A stretch of DNA of 7,727 nucleotides from Methylotenera_A sp031399315 (GTDB lineage Bacteria > Pseudomonadota > Gammaproteobacteria > Burkholderiales > Methylophilaceae), in NCBI GenBank assembly GCA_031399315.1, contig JANNOS010000002.1:1-7727 (forward strand), read 5' to 3'. Under the pieces are notes generated by a model. The model ran no database searches. It was given only the letters and a program-made list of their open reading frames with translations, and was not told the origin of the DNA. Positions within the stretch are counted from its first letter, which is position 1; each line of letters opens with the position of its first letter. Below, in pieces: positions 1 to 6,336 of this stretch. Both the position numbers and the translations under genes were made by a program.

Positions 1-2460
1 AGTTACCACCAGTGAAATTGGTGATGTGACGGCTTTATCAAGACCATCATCACTCCATACGGTTTTCATGCTCATGGAGTCTTTGCCGACAGGAATGCTA
101 ATACCCAATGCTGGGCACAATTCCATACCAACAGCTTTCACCGTGGCGAATAGTGCAGCGTCTTCCCCTGCATGACCTGCTGGTGCCATCCAGTTGGCAG
201 AAAGTTTTAAGTTGCTAATATCGTCGATTTGCGCGGCAGCAATGTTAGTAATGGCTTCGCCTATCGCCATGCGGCCAGAGGCGGGTGCGTTAATCAAGGC
301 CAGCGGCGCGCGTTCGCCAATCGCAAATGCTTCGCCCACATTAGTTTCGAATCCTGCCAATGTAACGGCAACGTCACTCACGGGTACTTGCCAAGGCCCA
401 ACCATTTGGTCGCGTGCGATTAAGCCAGTGACCGTGCGGTCGCCAATCGTGATGAGGAATGTTTTATCTGCAACGCCTGGCAGTCTTAACACGCGGGCGA
501 CAGCGGCTTTAATATTAATTTTACTGGTATCAAAGGCACTTAATCTTTTAGTGACAGATTTTACGTCACGCGTCATTTTAGGCGGTTTACCAAGTAACAC
601 GGACAAATCCATATCGACTGGTTTGTTGTCAAAATAGCTGTCTGCTACGGTTAAGTGGCGTGCTTCAGTTGCCACGCCGATCACAGCAAATGGGCAGCGT
701 TCGCGTGCGCAAATTTCTTTGAATAATGGTAAATTTTCTTGTGCCACTGCCATCACATAGCGCTCTTGCGCTTCGTTACTCCACAGCTCACGTGGGCTCA
801 TGCCAAGCTCTTCGTTGTGCACATCGCGCAACTGAAAGCTTGCGCCAATTTTTGCATCGTTTACAAGCTCTGGAAAAGCATTTGAAATGCCACCTGCACC
901 TACATCGTGGATGCTTAAGATTGGGTTCTGGTCACCCAGTTGCCAGCAGCGATCAATCACTTCTTGTGCGCGGCGTTGTAACTCTGGGTTGCCACGCTGC
1001 ACAGAATCAAAATCTAAATTTTCAGTATTCGCGCCAGTATCCATGCTGCTTGCTGCACTTCCACCCAGCCCTATCAGCATAGCTGGACCACCCAATTGAA
1101 TGAGTGCGGCACCAGCTGGAATAGCATTTTTGTGAGAATGATTATCTGAAATATTGCCCACTCCACCAGCTAACATGATGGGTTTGTGATAACCGCGGAC
1201 TTCGGTTTTACCATTAACATCAGGACTTTCTAATTCAAAGGTACGGAAGTAACCTGCGATATTTGGGCGACCAAACTCATTGTTATACGCGGCGCCACCT
1301 AATGGGCCGTCCGTCATAATCTGCAACGGGGTGGCGATACGACTTGGTTTGCCGTAGTCACTTTCCCATGGCTGGGTAAAATTTGGAATGTTTAAGTTGG
1401 AAACCGAAAACCCGGTTAAACCCGCTTTGGGCTTAGAGCCTATGCCTGTTGCACCTTCATCGCGAATCTCACCACCAGCCCCTGTCGCTGCCCCTGCAAA
1501 AGGCGAAATGGCAGTTGGGTGGTTATGCGTCTCCACCTTCATCAGGTAGTGCATATTGTCTTCTACAAAGCCATATTCGCCTTTATTGTTGGGGTGAAAT
1601 CGCTTGGTTTTTTGCCCTGCAACGATGGAAGAATTATCAGAATAGGCCACCACAGTGCTACCTGGGTTGAGTTTGTGCGTATTGCGTATCATGCTAAACA
1701 GTGAGATTTCTTGCTGCACACCATCAATCACCCAATCCGCATTAAAAATTTTGTGGCGACAATGTTCAGAGTTGGCTTGTGCGAACATCATCAACTCAAC
1801 ATCCGTTGGGTTGCGACCAATTTGAGTAAAATTCTCAAGCAAGTAATCGACTTCATCGGGCGAAAGGGCTAAACCCATCTCGTTGTTAGCGGCGTTAAGT
1901 GCTGCGCTTCCACCATTAAGTATATCTACCGTATTAAGTGGTTTTGGGTCTGCATGGTGGTAGAGCTTTTCTGCATCCTGTAGCTGGCTCACTACGCTCT
2001 CTGTCATGCGGTCATGAATAGCCATTTTAAAAGCGGTTTTTTCTGCATCGCTCAAAGGTTTGCCGTTGCTGGTTGTAATGTAATAAGCAATGCCGCGTTC
2101 TAGCCGCAAAACAGACGCTAAGCCGCAGTTGTTGGCAATGTCTGTTGCGCGAGAAGCCCACGGTGAAATTGTACCAATGCGCGGAATTACCAAAAACAAT
2201 TCACCGCTGGGCGATTCGGCTTCAGTTTTAGGGCCGTAGCTTAAAATTTGCGAAAGTACATCTTGTTCGCTCGCGCCCAACATTTCTTGGCTAAACGCAA
2301 AATGCACAAACTCGGTGTAAACATGTTGAATGTTAGTCGTACTTTTATTAAGTGCGCTAAGACGTAGCGTTGCATAAAGTTTATCGAGGCGAAATTCCGA
2401 TAAGGCGGAACTGCCACGCAAAATTAAGAACGATGGGCTTATAGAGTGGGTGCTTGGCAT
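1..2460 (-). CDS. purL: Phosphoribosylformylglycinamidine synthase (FGAM synthetase), large single-chain type, 3' end outside window
   Basis: The enzyme makes FGAM from FGAR, glutamine and ATP, the fourth step of cytosolic de novo purine synthesis. I translated the minus strand by hand: 820 uninterrupted codons from the ATG at 2460, with no stop before the window edge. E. coli PurL has about 1295 residues, so roughly the last third (end of the synthetase region and the C-terminal glutaminase) lies beyond position 1. Visible hallmarks are an N-terminal PurS-like region with ILRGSSALSEFRLDKL (about 13-28), GTISPWASRATDIA (96-109), FAQANSEHCRHKIFNADW (226-243), the catalytic-region THNHPTAISP (311-320) and GGEIRDEGATG. 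The last visible part, VGKDSMSMKT, is also typical. The start is fixed because an in-frame TAA lies at about 2485-2487 with no other start codon between. This gives about nine more N-terminal residues than E. coli. No clear Shine-Dalgarno precedes the ATG. It is separated from the ppiC operon by a terminator, so it is probably transcribed alone. Confidence 0.97.
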   Translation of the reverse strand, partial: MPSTHSISPSFLILRGSSALSEFRLDKLYATLRLSALNKSTTNIQHVYTEFVHFAFSQEMLGASEQDVLSQILSYGPKTEAESPSGELFLVIPRIGTISPWASRATDIANNCGLASVLRLERGIAYYITTSNGKPLSDAEKTAFKMAIHDRMTESVVSQLQDAEKLYHHADPKPLNTVDILNGGSAALNAANNEMGLALSPDEVDYLLENFTQIGRNPTDVELMMFAQANSEHCRHKIFNADWVIDGVQQEISLFSMIRNTHKLNPGSTVVAYSDNSSIVAGQKTKRFHPNNKGEYGFVEDNMHYLMKVETHNHPTAISPFAGAATGAGGEIRDEGATGIGSKPKAGLTGFSVSNLNIPNFTQPWESDYGKPSRIATPLQIMTDGPLGGAAYNNEFGRPNIAGYFRTFELESPDVNGKTEVRGYHKPIMLAGGVGNISDNHSHKNAIPAGAALIQLGGPAMLIGLGGSAASSMDTGANTENLDFDSVQRGNPELQRRAQEVIDRCWQLGDQNPILSIHDVGAGGISNAFPELVNDAKIGASFQLRDVHNEELGMSPRELWSNEAQERYVMAVAQENLPLFKEICARERCPFAVIGVATEARHLTVADSYFDNKPVDMDLSVLLGKPPKMTRDVKSVTKRLSAFDTSKINIKAAVARVLRLPGVADKTFLITIGDRTVTGLIARDQMVGPWQVPVSDVAVTLAGFETNVGEAFAIGERAPLALINAPASGRMAIGEAITNIAAAQIDDISNLKLSANWMAPAGHAGEDAALFATVKAVGMELCPALGISIPVGKDSMSMKTVWSDDGLDKAVTSPISLVVT

Positions 2461-2510
2461 GGGCGGATTATCAAAAATTGGCGATTAAAAATTAACTGTG
2501 TTTAAGTCAC

Positions 2511-2519
2511 ATTTTAACA
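2511..2519 (-). promoter_or_regulatory. Probable extended -10 promoter of purL
   Basis: Read on the minus strand, these bases are TGTTAAAAT. The hexamer TAAAAT matches 5 of 6 bases of the sigma-70 -10 box and is preceded by the extended TGn element. No good -35 is visible 16-18 bp upstream. Transcription would start near 2504, giving a leader of about 45 nt. This is pattern matching only. A second -10-like GATAAT at 2467-2472 is too close to the start codon to be preferred. Confidence 0.4.
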
Positions 2520-2527
2520 GAAAGGCC

Positions 2528-2558
2528 AGATTAACTGAAAGCACTAGATTGGCTGAAA
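2528..2558. repeat. Imperfect direct repeat, period 18, in the purL leader spacer
   Basis: AGATTAACTGAAA (2528-2540) recurs as AGATTGGCTGAAA (2546-2558), with 11 of 13 positions identical. It lies just upstream of the purL extended -10 and next to the perfect 13-bp repeat at 2561-2586, so this spacer holds two neighbouring small duplications. Function is unknown. Confidence 0.5.
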
Positions 2559-2560
2559 AA

Positions 2561-2586
2561 CAGGTACAGAAAACAGGTACAGAAAA
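2561..2586. repeat. Perfect 13-bp tandem repeat, two copies
   Basis: The unit CAGGTACAGAAAA is present twice in direct tandem (2561-2573 and 2574-2586) with no mismatch. It lies in the spacer between purL and ppiC, upstream of the probable purL promoter. It may be a recent slippage duplication or a doubled protein-binding site. Nothing in the sequence tells these apart. Confidence 0.85.
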
Positions 2587-2613
2587 TTATGTTCAGCAAG
2601 TCGTTCCAGATAA

Positions 2614-2641
2614 AACAAAGCCTGCAGAAGCAGGCTTTGTT
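2614..2641 (-). terminator. Rho-independent-type terminator of the yciB-yciI-bolA-ppiC operon
   Basis: A perfect 12-bp inverted repeat, AACAAAGCCTGC and GCAGGCTTTGTT, flanks a 4-base loop. It starts 26 bp beyond the ppiC stop codon. Read on the minus strand, the right arm ends in TTTGTTTTAT, a T-rich though not pure T tract. No plus-strand gene ends here, so it most likely terminates the ppiC transcript and insulates purL. Confidence 0.85.
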
Positions 2642-2645
2642 GTTA

Positions 2646-2671
2646 CGAATGTTTGATGCTTAAGTGCTTAT
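2646..2671. repeat. Copy B of a dispersed spacer repeat, spanning the ppiC stop codon
   Basis: The plus strand begins CGAATG and ends TTAAGTGCTTAT. The same two blocks, with a similar 8-9-bp middle, frame the element at 3787-3813 in the yciI-bolA spacer. Eighteen flanking bases are identical in the same order and orientation. This copy includes the TAA stop of ppiC (2668-2670, minus strand). Confidence 0.6.
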
Positions 2672-3477
2672 TTTTTATCAGTAACGCCAGGTACATCAAT
2701 TTTTGATTTTTCTTTCAGGCCTAGCATCATTTTTTCTAACTTACGTTGTTGTAATGTGCGCTCTAAACCGTCTTTTACTTTATCATAGCTTGGTACTTGT
2801 GTTGCGCGCGTATCGACCATTTTAATAACGTGCCAGCCAAATTGTGTTTGCACTGGCGCAGCTGTCAATTCACCTTTTTTCAAGTTTGTCACAGCATCGC
2901 TAAAAGGTTTAACCATGCCAGCAGCTGAGAACCAACCTAAATCACCACCTTTTTCTTTTGAGCCAGGATCAAGCGATTTTTCTTTAGCAATTTTAGCAAA
3001 ATCACCACCTTTTTTAATTTGCGCGATGATATCCGTGGCTTCCGCCTCAGTTTTTACCAAAATATGACGCGCGCTGTATTCTTTTGTACCTAATTCTTTT
3101 TTATAATCCTCGTATGCAGCTTTGGTGTCAGCATCTGTTACAGGGTTTTTCTTCATAAAATCAGCTAAAAACGCATTTACGACTAATTTGCGTTGACCAA
3201 TTTCAGTCGCAGTGACGATGTCAGCATTTTTATCGATACCTTGCTTTACCGCTTCTTGATAAGCCAGTTCAGAGCCTACCAGCTCGTTGATGACCGCATT
3301 TTTTAAGCCTTCACCTTTTTGGCCGCGTGCTTGCGCGTCTTTAATAATGAAGTCGACCCATGATTGCTTAATAGGTTTACCGTTTACGGTGGCTGCTGCA
3401 TCGGCGGCATAGGCGGTTGGCGTCAATGTTAGAGCAGAAAAGGCTAATACTGTAAGGAAAATTTGGTTGATTTTCAT
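2668..3477 (-). CDS. Exported parvulin-type peptidyl-prolyl cis-trans isomerase (PpiC/SurA family)
   Basis: A 269-residue protein that should catalyse cis-trans isomerisation of X-Pro bonds during folding of periplasmic or outer-membrane proteins. Residues 1-24 look like a Sec signal peptide: K2, a hydrophobic core, and cleavage probably after AYA. There is no lipobox cysteine. The segment VNGKPI (31-36) begins a SurA-like N-terminal chaperone region running to about 130. The rotamase domain spans about 133-224, with EYSARHIL (133-140), KGGDFAKIAKEKSLD (156-170), GGDLGWF (177-183) and FGWHVIK (213-219). A Lys-rich C-terminal tail follows. Length fits the family of single-domain exported parvulins; SurA itself is larger, with two rotamase domains. 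The start is supported by a good AAGGA Shine-Dalgarno six bases upstream. It is the last gene of the minus-strand cluster, 44 bp after bolA and followed by a strong terminator. The specific clients are unknown. Confidence 0.93.
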   Translation of the reverse strand: MKINQIFLTVLAFSALTLTPTAYAADAAATVNGKPIKQSWVDFIIKDAQARGQKGEGLKNAVINELVGSELAYQEAVKQGIDKNADIVTATEIGQRKLVVNAFLADFMKKNPVTDADTKAAYEDYKKELGTKEYSARHILVKTEAEATDIIAQIKKGGDFAKIAKEKSLDPGSKEKGGDLGWFSAAGMVKPFSDAVTNLKKGELTAAPVQTQFGWHVIKMVDTRATQVPSYDKVKDGLERTLQQRKLEKMMLGLKEKSKIDVPGVTDKK

Positions 3478-3483
3478 AAGAAA

Positions 3484-3488
3484 TCCTT
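3484..3488 (-). promoter_or_regulatory. Ribosome binding site of the parvulin gene
   Basis: On the minus strand AAGGA lies six bases before the ATG at 3477. It is the clearest Shine-Dalgarno in the window and settles the start codon. Confidence 0.75.
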
Positions 3489-3521
3489 AAGTTTATAAAA
3501 TGAATTTATTTTAATTATGGG

Positions 3522-3785
3522 TTATGTGGCGTCATCAGGCGAAATTGCAAGTATGCTTATAGCATGAATTTGTTGTGGGATTAAGTCAGTCAGTAATTGG
3601 TAAACTAAGCGATGTCGCATTATCTGTGATTTTTGAGAAAATTGCGAGCTTACAATTTTCACCGTGAAATGTCCGCCACCACCATTACCTTTGTGGCCTG
3701 CATGTAGCGCGCTATCGTCTTGTATATCCAATTTAACGGGGTTAAGTGTGGCTAGCCTGGCTTTTATTGTTTCAGTGAGATGCAT
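3522..3785 (-). CDS. bolA: BolA family protein
   Basis: An 87-residue BolA-fold protein. BolA proteins work with monothiol glutaredoxins in Fe-S cluster handling, and E. coli BolA also affects morphology and gene expression. Seen here: HAGH (28-31), the glycine run GGGGHF (35-40), the core helix motif RHRLVYQLL (57-65) and the C-terminal HAISILAISP (74-83) with the family's conserved His. In the family, conserved histidines help bind the shared cluster, so H31, H39 and H74 are candidate ligands. Length is slightly below E. coli BolA (105) and near that of IbaG (84-89). The HAGH...GGGGHF pattern resembles the BolA proteins commonly annotated in betaproteobacteria; a precise paralogue assignment is not possible by eye. 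It lies 38 bp after yciI and 44 bp before the parvulin gene, so co-transcription is likely. No strong Shine-Dalgarno is seen. Confidence 0.9.
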   Translation of the reverse strand: MHLTETIKARLATLNPVKLDIQDDSALHAGHKGNGGGGHFTVKIVSSQFSQKSQIMRHRLVYQLLTDLIPQQIHAISILAISPDDAT

Positions 3786-3786
3786 G

Positions 3787-3813
3787 CGAATGATTAAATG
3801 TTTAAGTGCTTAT
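3787..3813. repeat. Copy A of a dispersed spacer repeat, yciI-bolA spacer
   Basis: The plus strand begins CGAATG and ends TTAAGTGCTTAT, as in copy B at 2646-2671. It occupies most of the 38-bp gap directly upstream of the bolA start codon. Confidence 0.6.
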
Positions 3814-3823
3814 CTTGTCTGGA

Positions 3824-4123
3824 TTAGGGTAGCGTTTTGCGAAAAGGTTTCACAATCACGTTTTTATATACGCCAGCGCTCACAAAAGGGTCCGCTTCGG
3901 CCCATTTTTTTGCAGCTTCTAAATCGCTAAACTCTGCCACAATCAAACTGCCGCTATAACCCGCAACGCCTGGGTCTACACTATCTATTGCTGGAAATGG
4001 TCCCGCTAAAATTAATCTGCCTTGGTTTTGTAACTCTGTTAGTCGTACCAAATGTTCAGGCCTAGTTTCTAAGCGCTTTTCAAGGCTATTTGGCGCATCT
4101 TCTGCAATGATTGCGTATAACAT
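3824..4123 (-). CDS. yciI: YciI family protein
   Basis: A 99-residue protein very close in layout to E. coli YciI (98 residues). Matching segments are MLYAIIAEDAPNSLEKRL (1-18), RPEHLVRL (21-28), GRLILAGPFPAIDSVDPGVAG (35-55), FSDLEAAKKWAEADPFVSAGVY (65-86) and VKPF (91-94). YciI proteins adopt a dimeric alpha-beta ferredoxin-like fold. A conserved His, here H24, has been proposed as part of an active site, but the biochemical function in bacteria like this is not established. The start is the family's usual MLY. It begins 23 bp after the yciB stop and precedes bolA by 38 bp, placing it inside the four-gene minus-strand operon. In E. coli yciI is also a close neighbour of yciB. Confidence 0.95.
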   Translation of the reverse strand: MLYAIIAEDAPNSLEKRLETRPEHLVRLTELQNQGRLILAGPFPAIDSVDPGVAGYSGSLIVAEFSDLEAAKKWAEADPFVSAGVYKNVIVKPFRKTLP

Positions 4124-4146
4124 GTGTCGGGTTTTTTGATGGATTT

Positions 4147-4701
4147 CTAATTGTCTGGTTCTATAGAGTCTGGATCTATAAATTTAATTTGTTTGCTATA
4201 AAACCCGAACAGACTAAACATAAATATCAGCATCACGATAGGTACGCCAGGGAATTTAAAATAAATCCAATATTGAGGTAGTTTGTAAATAAAAAACAAG
4301 TTACCAAACCCAACTGCTGCAAAAAAGCCAGCCCAGGCAAAGTTTATAGCGCTCCAAGTATTGGTGGCGGTTTCGATTTGCTTTTGCATCATGAGTTGGA
4401 TTAGATTTTTTTTATAAAAATAATTTGATACCAGCAAGGCAATAGCAAGTAACCAGTAAAAAATGCTGAATTTAAGCTTAATGAAAAAGGTATCATGTAA
4501 AAATAGTGTGATTGCGCCAAATGGGATGACCAATAGAAAAGTTATCAACACCATATTGCTGACTTTGCCATGTTTAAAGTATTCCCAAATGACTTGCAAG
4601 GTGACGAATACCATTAAAGCGATGGTGGCGGCGTAAATATCAAACAGTAGATAAAATACTAAAAATAATATCGCTGGGACTAAATCAAAAAATAATTTCA
4701 T
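4147..4701 (-). CDS. yciB: Inner-membrane septation protein A family (YciB/IspZ)
   Basis: A 184-residue, very hydrophobic protein matching E. coli YciB (179 residues) along its length. Shared points are the N-terminal FFDLVPAILFLVFY, DIYAATIALMV (21-31), the MVLITFLLVIPFGAITLFLHD stretch from 50 to 70, NLIQLMM (99-105), the WSAINFAWAGFF segment (116-127) and FKFPG (148-152). I see about five or six membrane segments, near 4-20, 22-41, 50-69, 76-95, 117-138 and 149-168. The charged tail is IDPDSIEPDN. Family members are linked to cell elongation, septation and envelope integrity. ATG at 4701 is preceded by a weak TAGG, six to seven bases away. It is the promoter-proximal gene of the cluster yciB-yciI-bolA-ppiC and is read divergently from the PHP gene. 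The protein is richer in A/T-coded residues (F, I, K, Y, N) than its neighbours, which fits its membrane nature. Confidence 0.95.
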   Translation of the reverse strand: MKLFFDLVPAILFLVFYLLFDIYAATIALMVFVTLQVIWEYFKHGKVSNMVLITFLLVIPFGAITLFLHDTFFIKLKFSIFYWLLAIALLVSNYFYKKNLIQLMMQKQIETATNTWSAINFAWAGFFAAVGFGNLFFIYKLPQYWIYFKFPGVPIVMLIFMFSLFGFYSKQIKFIDPDSIEPDN

Positions 4702-4739
4702 GCGCGCCTAAATGGAGTTCTGCTATCGGTAAAGGCTGT

Positions 4740-4768
4740 ATTTTGCTATGATTTAGCTTGGATTGCAA
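4740..4768 (-). promoter_or_regulatory. Possible sigma-70 promoter of the yciB operon
   Basis: On the minus strand TTGCAA (4768-4763) is followed after 17 bp by CAAAAT (4745-4740). Each box matches the consensus at 4 of 6 positions. It would overlap the proposed promoter of the divergent PHP gene. Weak evidence, supported mainly by position. Confidence 0.25.
4744..4752 (+). promoter_or_regulatory. Probable extended -10 promoter of the rnm-yciO-M50 operon
   Basis: TGCTATGAT gives TATGAT (5 of 6 matches to the -10 consensus) with an extended TGn. It closely resembles TGCTATAAT in front of trpS. No good -35 is present at 16-18 bp. The leader would be about 100 nt. A second, weaker -10-like TATACT lies at 4810-4815. 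Confidence 0.4.
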
Positions 4769-4775
4769 AGGCAAT
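4762..4775. repeat. Small inverted repeat in the divergent control region
   Basis: ATTGC and GCAAT form 5-bp arms around a 4-base AAAG loop. The repeat lies beside both proposed promoters, so it could be an operator half-site pair. With arms this short it could also be chance. Confidence 0.3.
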
Positions 4776-4780
4776 TATTA

Positions 4781-4808
4781 TTAAGACTTTTATTTTAAGA
4801 CTTTGTAT
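4781..4808. repeat. Tandem 14-bp near-repeat upstream of the PHP gene
   Basis: TTAAGACTTT occurs at 4781-4790 and again at 4795-4804, exactly 14 bp apart. The units are TTAAGACTTTTATT and TTAAGACTTTGTAT. They fall in the presumed 5' leader of the plus-strand operon. Function is unknown. Confidence 0.75.
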
Positions 4809-4860
4809 TTATACTTCGCTGTATTTAATTTAAACCTAAAGAACTAAACGAAACTCAACC

Positions 4861-5712
4861 ATGGCTGCACAGTTCGATTTACATTGTCACTCTACTATTT
4901 CTGACGGCTTACTGTCGCCACAAGATTTAGTGGCGCATGCAGCCAAACGAGGTGTGAAAGTATTAGCGTTAACAGACCATGACGATTTGGGTGGGCTTCA
5001 AGCTGCAAGAGAAGCTGCGCTTGAGCATGGTATTCAATTTATCAATGGTGTGGAAATTTCAGTGACTTGGAAACGCCGTACGCTACATATCGTTGGATTG
5101 AAAGTAGATGCTAACAACGCAGCATTAAAAGCCGCGCTAGATGGTGTGCGTATTGGCCGTGATGAGCGCGCGCAAGAAATGGGTACAGATTTGACGCGCA
5201 TCGGCATTCATGGCGCTTATGAAGGTGCAAAGGCTTTAGCAAAACAAAGTATTATTACACGCACGCATTTTGCGCGATTTTTGGTAGATAACGGCCACGC
5301 GAAAGACACCAAAAGTGTGTTTAAAAAATATCTAGTTAAAGGCAAACCCGGCTTTAAAGAGCATGAATGGATGGATTTAAAGTCTGCGGTAGACTTAATT
5401 AAGGGCGCAGGCGGTCAAGCGGTGATTGCCCACCCCGGGCGTTACGATTTAGGTACGATTAACATGCTGCTACTCATGCATGAGTTTCGTAGCTTAGGCG
5501 GCGCAGCGATTGAGGTGGTGACAGGTAGCCACACGCCGCCGCAATATCAGCAATTTGCAAAAATTGCGCATAAATTCAGCTTAAAGTCATCTCTCGGTTC
5601 CGATTATCACGGCACTGGCATTTCATATATGGAGATGGGTTGCATTCCTGATTTGCCCGAGGGTTGCGTACCAGTGTGGGATGATTGGCCAGAAGCGCAA
5701 TCTATTCAATAG
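4861..5712 (+). CDS. rnm: PHP-domain phosphoesterase, RNase AM / 3',5'-nucleoside bisphosphate phosphatase family (YciV-like)
   Basis: A 283-residue metal-dependent phosphoesterase of the PHP superfamily. The metal-site pattern is complete: H8-C-H10, D15, TDHDD with H40 (38-42), GVEIS with E65 (63-67), HIVGL with H76 (76-80), RTHFARF with H136 (134-140), AHPGRY with H191 (190-195) and GSDYH with D248 and H250 (246-250). It aligns by eye with E. coli YciV (RNase AM, which trims rRNA 5' ends), including DLHCHSTISDG, VFKKYL and IAHPGRY. The same family includes an enzyme from Chromobacterium violaceum shown to dephosphorylate 3',5'-nucleoside bisphosphates, so either activity, or both, is plausible. 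The ATG at 4861 begins just before the first metal motif. No strong Shine-Dalgarno is seen. yciO starts on the base after its TAG stop, indicating co-transcription and probable translational coupling. Confidence 0.9.
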   Translation: MAAQFDLHCHSTISDGLLSPQDLVAHAAKRGVKVLALTDHDDLGGLQAAREAALEHGIQFINGVEISVTWKRRTLHIVGLKVDANNAALKAALDGVRIGRDERAQEMGTDLTRIGIHGAYEGAKALAKQSIITRTHFARFLVDNGHAKDTKSVFKKYLVKGKPGFKEHEWMDLKSAVDLIKGAGGQAVIAHPGRYDLGTINMLLLMHEFRSLGGAAIEVVTGSHTPPQYQQFAKIAHKFSLKSSLGSDYHGTGISYMEMGCIPDLPEGCVPVWDDWPEAQSIQ

Positions 5713-6336
5713 ATGGCGCAGTACTTCGTGATTAATGCCGAAAATCCGCAAGCTAGGTTGATAAAGCAAGCAGTAGAAATTTTGCGCGATGGCGGTGTAA
5801 TTGCTTACCCTACAGACTCAAGTTATGCACTGGGCTGCATGATGGGTTTTAAGGACGCACAAGATAAAATTCGCCAAATACGCGGACTTGGGGATAGTCA
5901 TCTTTTTACCCTGATTTGCCGCAATTTGAGTGACCTTGCGATTTATGCGCAGGTGGGCAATAGTCAGTTTCGGTTGCTCAAGGCCAATACGCCAGGGGCT
6001 TATACATTTGTGCTCAAAGCCACCAAAGAAGTGCCGCGCCGTTTGCAGCATCCAAAACGTAGCGCGGTGGGTATTCGCGTGCCGAATCATGCTGTGGTAC
6101 AGGCTTTATTAGATGAACTTGCCGAGCCGCTGTTGAGTATGACATTGCAACTGCCGAATGAAAATGAGCCGCTAAATGAAGCGTGGGAAATTCGTGATAG
6201 GCTAGAGCATCAAGTTGATTTAGTGATAGATTCTGCAATCCATCATGCGGGTTTGACCACTGTCATAGATCTCATGGAAGCCTCGCCGATATTGGTTCGC
6301 CAAGGTGCCGCGAGCGCAGTACCGTTTGGTTTATAA
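5713..6336 (+). CDS. yciO: YciO family protein (YrdC/Sua5 fold, TsaC-like)
   Basis: A 207-residue YrdC-domain protein that matches E. coli YciO (206 residues) almost throughout: MAQYFVINAENPQARLIKQA (1-20), GGVIAYPTDSSYALGC (27-42), HLFTLICRNLSDL (63-75), NTPGAYTFVLKATKEVPRRL (92-111), VGIRVP (119-124), RLEHQVDLVID (163-173) and TTVIDL (182-187). TsaC/Sua5 relatives make threonylcarbamoyl-AMP for tRNA t6A37. YciO forms a separate subfamily whose physiological role is less certain, so calling this the cell's t6A enzyme would go too far. In line with this, the TsaC-type Ser-Thr-Ser loop is LLSMTLQLP (140-148). It starts directly after the stop of the PHP gene (TAG-ATG), with no good Shine-Dalgarno of its own, so translation is probably coupled. 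It is 36 bp upstream of, and in the same frame as, the M50 peptidase gene. Confidence 0.93.
   Translation: MAQYFVINAENPQARLIKQAVEILRDGGVIAYPTDSSYALGCMMGFKDAQDKIRQIRGLGDSHLFTLICRNLSDLAIYAQVGNSQFRLLKANTPGAYTFVLKATKEVPRRLQHPKRSAVGIRVPNHAVVQALLDELAEPLLSMTLQLPNENEPLNEAWEIRDRLEHQVDLVIDSAIHHAGLTTVIDLMEASPILVRQGAASAVPFGL

Noticed and set aside
194..1704. Several plus-strand open frames of 60-147 codons across the first 1.7 kb
   Set aside because: They are antisense to purL, which I could translate without a break and which matches its family throughout. Their translations have no recognisable motif.
2614..2641. Bidirectional terminator, or an insertion-sequence end, at the 12-bp inverted repeat
   Set aside because: No plus-strand gene ends here, the plus-strand tail is TTTGTTGTT and not a good T tract, and there is no transposase or target duplication nearby.
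3664..3930. Plus-strand open frame of 88 codons
   Set aside because: It lies antisense to bolA and yciI, with a low-complexity proline-rich start and no sign of a ribosome binding site.
4853..5712. PHP-domain gene as a DNA polymerase or histidinol phosphatase fragment
   Set aside because: Its full length of 283 residues and the VFKKYL and IAHPGRY segments fit the YciV/RNase AM family, not a truncated larger enzyme.
5818..6238. Open frames of 60-90 codons on both strands within yciO
   Set aside because: All are shadows of yciO, which matches its family from end to end.
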